This document shows, one piece after another, positions 15,672-17,495 of a DNA stretch of 17,495 nt; within the stretch, counting starts at the first letter, position 1; each line of letters opens with the position of its first letter. The notes under the pieces are model-generated. The model worked only from the letters and a program-made list of their open reading frames with translations, was not told where the DNA came from and ran no database searches. The position numbers and the translations under genes are program-made. The stretch is taken from the NCBI GenBank assembly GCA_050329575.1, contig JBHJOP010000126.1:1-17495 (forward strand). Reading direction: 5' to 3'. The DNA is from JAUXFS01 sp050329575. GTDB lineage: Bacteria; Pseudomonadota; Alphaproteobacteria; Rhodospirillales; Defluviicoccaceae.

Positions 15672-16526
15672 ATGGAGCGGCTGGCCCGGCTGCGCGCCCG
15701 CATCGGCAGCGTCGAGGAGCTGCGCGACGTGGCGCACACCATGCGTGCCCTCGCCGCGGTGCGGATGCGCCAGGCCGACGAGGCGCTCTCCGGAGCGCGC
15801 GCCTACGCGGCGGTCGTCGGTGCCGCCCTGGCCGATGCTCTCGCCCTGATCCCCCCGCACGAGCGGCTGGCGTCGCCGCGTCGCGACGGGCGCGGGCTCC
15901 TGGTGTTCGGCAGCGAGAACGGGTTCGTCGGCGCCCTCAACGAAGTGGTCGTCGACCATGCCGCTGCCGCCCTCGGCGAGGGGGACCGCCTGTTCGTGGT
16001 TGGCAGCCGTGCCACCCGGGCGGCGCGCGAACGCGGGCTCGACGTCGACTGGGCGCTGCCGATGACGTCGCGGCGCGACAGCGTTCCGACCGTCGCCCGC
16101 CAGATCGCCGCCGCCCTCTACCGGCGGTTCGAGGCGGAGCAGATCTCCCGTCTCGACATGATGTTCGCAGAGGTCGGCGGCCCCGGACAGTGGACCTGCC
16201 GACGCCAGTCGCTGCTGCCTCTCGATCCGGCGGCGTTCCAGGCCGAGTCGGACGGCGCGTCGCCGGTGCACTATCTTCCGGCGCCGCGGCTGGTGGACCT
16301 GCTGGTGGAGGAGTACTTCTTCGCCGAGCTGACCCGCGGCGCGATGGAGGCGTTCGCCGGCGAGAACACCGCCCGGGTGGCGGCGATGAGCGCCGCCCAC
16401 GACAACATCGAACGCAGGCTCGGGGAGCTGAAGTGCGAGGAGGACCGGCTCCGCCAGGAGGAGATCACCACCGAGCTGATCGACGTGGTGACCGGCAGCG
16501 AGGCGCTCCTTCATCCACGCCCCTGA
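15672..16526 (+). CDS. atpG: N-ATPase gamma subunit
   Basis: The central rotor shaft, 284 aa. The N-terminal helix is MERLARLRARIGSVEELRDV with the landmark AHTMRALAAVRMRQA (21-35). The C-terminal shaft helix has ENTARVAAMSAAHDNIERRL (about 233-252), then RQEEITTELIDVVTG (262-276). The middle domain is more divergent than in E. coli gamma. It closes the operon: after its TGA comes a 34-base gap and the end of the convergent ParB-like gene. I see no T-rich terminator in that gap. Confidence 0.94.
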   Translation: MERLARLRARIGSVEELRDVAHTMRALAAVRMRQADEALSGARAYAAVVGAALADALALIPPHERLASPRRDGRGLLVFGSENGFVGALNEVVVDHAAAALGEGDRLFVVGSRATRAARERGLDVDWALPMTSRRDSVPTVARQIAAALYRRFEAEQISRLDMMFAEVGGPGQWTCRRQSLLPLDPAAFQAESDGASPVHYLPAPRLVDLLVEEYFFAELTRGAMEAFAGENTARVAAMSAAHDNIERRLGELKCEEDRLRQEEITTELIDVVTGSEALLHPRP

Positions 16527-16560
16527 CACCGGCGCTCGCGGATGGGGCGCCCGTCGGGGC

Positions 16561-16806
16561 TCACGACCGGCGGGCCTGGACGTACAGCGCGGTGATCGTG
16601 GCCTCGCCGAGGGCGCGACAGGCCTCCAGCCGGTGCAAACCCTCGACCAGCACCAGGCGTCCCTCGTCCCGGCGGACCAGGATCGGTGTCTTCTGGCCGT
16701 CGGCGAGGATGCTCTCGGCGAGCGCCTCGACCCGTGTCGCATCGAGGGTCTTTCGCCGCTTGGCCGGAACGTAGATGTCGTCGATGCGGACCGTCACGTC
16801 TTCCAT
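16561..16806 (-). CDS. Standalone ParB N-terminal-like domain protein
   Basis: An 81-aa protein consisting almost only of a ParB/Srx-like (ParBc) fold. It has an N-terminal strand with a basic KRRKTLD segment (17-23), RVEALAESILADGQKTPILV (25-44), and the nucleotide-binding motif EGLHRLEACRALG (55-67), the counterpart of the GERRxRA box. It has no helix-turn-helix or dimerisation domain, so it is not a chromosome-partitioning ParB in the usual sense. Such short proteins may bind or hydrolyse nucleotides or act with partner proteins; the role here is unknown. The start is ATG 16806-16804, with only a G-rich stretch upstream. It is convergent with the N-ATPase operon. Confidence 0.78.
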   Translation of the reverse strand: MEDVTVRIDDIYVPAKRRKTLDATRVEALAESILADGQKTPILVRRDEGRLVLVEGLHRLEACRALGEATITALYVQARRS

Positions 16807-16939
16807 GGCTTCGCCCCCCGGCAGCGTCGTCGTCGCCGTCGCGAAACCATTGTCGGCTCTCGCCCGCTGGCGCCCGAGGCGCCGTCGCTGCAGAACGGGC
16901 GGACGCCCGAGACGGCGGCGGCCGGTGTGGTCGCCGGCA

Positions 16940-17032
16940 CTAAAGGGTCAACAGGATGACCCCGAGCCAGGCACAACCGACGGCGGCGCACGCCAACAGA
17001 TCGGGCCAGTGCTTCGGAAGTGAACCACGCAT
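16940..17032 (-). CDS. Membrane microprotein, 30 aa
   Basis: A very short frame starting at ATG 17032-17030, preceded by an excellent Shine-Dalgarno (GAGGAGGG, 4 bases from the ATG). It begins MRGSLPKHWP and is followed by one hydrophobic helix (DLLACAAVGCAWLGVILLTL, 11-30) that runs to the stop TAG. A positive N-terminus then a helix suggests a cytoplasmic N-terminus and insertion in the inner membrane. I do not know the family. It lies upstream of the ParB-like gene on the same strand, with 133 bases between them. The strong ribosome-binding site and clean membrane pattern argue that it is real despite its size. Confidence 0.55.
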   Translation of the reverse strand: MRGSLPKHWPDLLACAAVGCAWLGVILLTL

Positions 17033-17394
17033 CGCACCCTCCTCGTTGCTTTTGCGTGACCAGCGGCGAGCCCGGGTCGGCCATGAACGGCGAGCTTCGT
17101 GGGATTGCAACGGCCCGCGGCCGCGACCCTGCCCCGGTTCCCGACCATCGGGCGGCGACGGCCCGATCCCCGCACTGGCCCGCCCGTCCGGGTCGGCGAC
17201 GGCGGGAAGCGGCTGCCTTCGCCCCTCCGCGACAGACCCCCCGGTCACGAGTATCGGCGCTAATCTACCACGATCGCGGGCGGCGGCGGTAGCGGATTCC
17301 CGCCTTGCCGCCCCGTGCCATCGGGACCGTGCCGCACCGAGAGCGCCGACGGCGAGCGCGGCGCCGACGGGCCTCCGCGCGGCGGCGCCGCGAA
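17033..17394. other. 362-base stretch without a convincing gene
   Basis: Open frames on both strands here read as arginine-, alanine- and proline-rich shadow peptides and lack ribosome-binding sequences. The part nearest the microprotein holds its Shine-Dalgarno and a weak promoter-like TTGCAA-17-TTCATG pair on the minus strand. GC-rich inverted repeats such as GCGGCGCCGC lie just beyond the stop of the right-edge gene and could help end its transcript, but there is no T-run. Confidence 0.4.
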
Positions 17395-17495
17395 CTATCG
17401 GCGCGGCGCGAGCTCGATGCCGGAAACGCGCAGGGCGTCGATCCGCCGGCGCAGAACCTGCACCGGATCGCCCGCGTCGGCCGGCTCCGCCCCGC
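17395..17495 (-). CDS. Partial 3' end of an unidentified protein (enters from right edge)
   Basis: A minus-strand frame enters at the right edge and ends at TAG 17397-17395 after 32 visible residues. The visible tail reads DPVQVLRRRIDALRVSGIEL and then APRR, with a protein-like mix of charged and hydrophobic residues and a regular helical spacing. I cannot name the family. It could be a chance frame, since this GC-rich DNA has few stops. Confidence 0.42.
   Translation of the reverse strand, partial: GAEPADAGDPVQVLRRRIDALRVSGIELAPRR

Noticed and set aside
9970..16526. The ATPase cluster as the ordinary housekeeping F-ATPase operon
   Set aside because: Order (beta-epsilon first), presence of AtpQ and AtpR and lack of atpH do not match the standard alphaproteobacterial arrangement.
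14390..16774. A 794-codon plus-strand frame overlapping atpA and atpG in another frame
   Set aside because: An arginine-rich shadow of atpA and atpG, both of which have all expected motifs.
17020..17292. A 90-codon plus-strand frame in the right intergenic stretch
   Set aside because: No ribosome-binding site, arginine/proline-rich, and antisense to the better supported microprotein start region.

Overview
The window is very GC-rich and densely coding, and looks like a chromosomal stretch from an alphaproteobacterium, perhaps of the Rhodospirillales type (the order is a guess). The evidence is a circularly permuted, two-piece tmRNA gene and an alphaproteobacterial-type SspB. The small arginine-rich proteins and the GC-driven open frames antisense to real genes fit with this. 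I see no insertion sequence, CRISPR array, tRNA or rRNA.

Region 1 (1-1006), protein quality control: a divergent partial gene leaves the left edge. Next comes ssrA (permuted tmRNA, about 212-517), whose tag reads ANDNEAFALAA. About 15 bases later starts sspB, the ClpXP adaptor that delivers proteins carrying such tags. The tag-writing RNA and the tag-reading adaptor are therefore adjacent.

Region 2 (1130-4808), fumarate hydration: a class I (4Fe-4S) fumarase, a small serine alpha/beta hydrolase and a class II (iron-independent) fumarase lie in one tight co-directional run. Two unrelated enzymes for the same TCA-cycle step are therefore side by side.

Region 3 (4822-9840), mixed housekeeping: a VOC/PhnB-like protein (minus) and a LysE/RhtB exporter (plus) are divergent. 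A 74-aa basic protein and a large AsmA-family envelope protein follow, both on the minus strand.

Region 4 (9970-16526), the main feature: a complete N-type ATPase operon in the order atpD-C-Q-R-B-E-F-A-G, with overlapping or nearly touching genes. It has a good sigma70-like promoter (TTGACG-17-TATCCT) that also fixes the atpD start. The N-ATPase hallmarks are beta and epsilon first, the two small membrane proteins AtpQ and AtpR, and no delta gene. The b subunit is long (251 aa) and its last ~75 residues look like a delta-subunit C-terminal domain, which would explain the missing atpH. The c subunit has two carboxylates (E26 and E59) at the ion site.

Region 5 (16527-17495): a standalone ParB-like domain gene and a 30-codon single-helix membrane microprotein gene, both minus. 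A ~360-base stretch without a convincing gene follows, then the 3' end of another minus-strand gene at the right edge.
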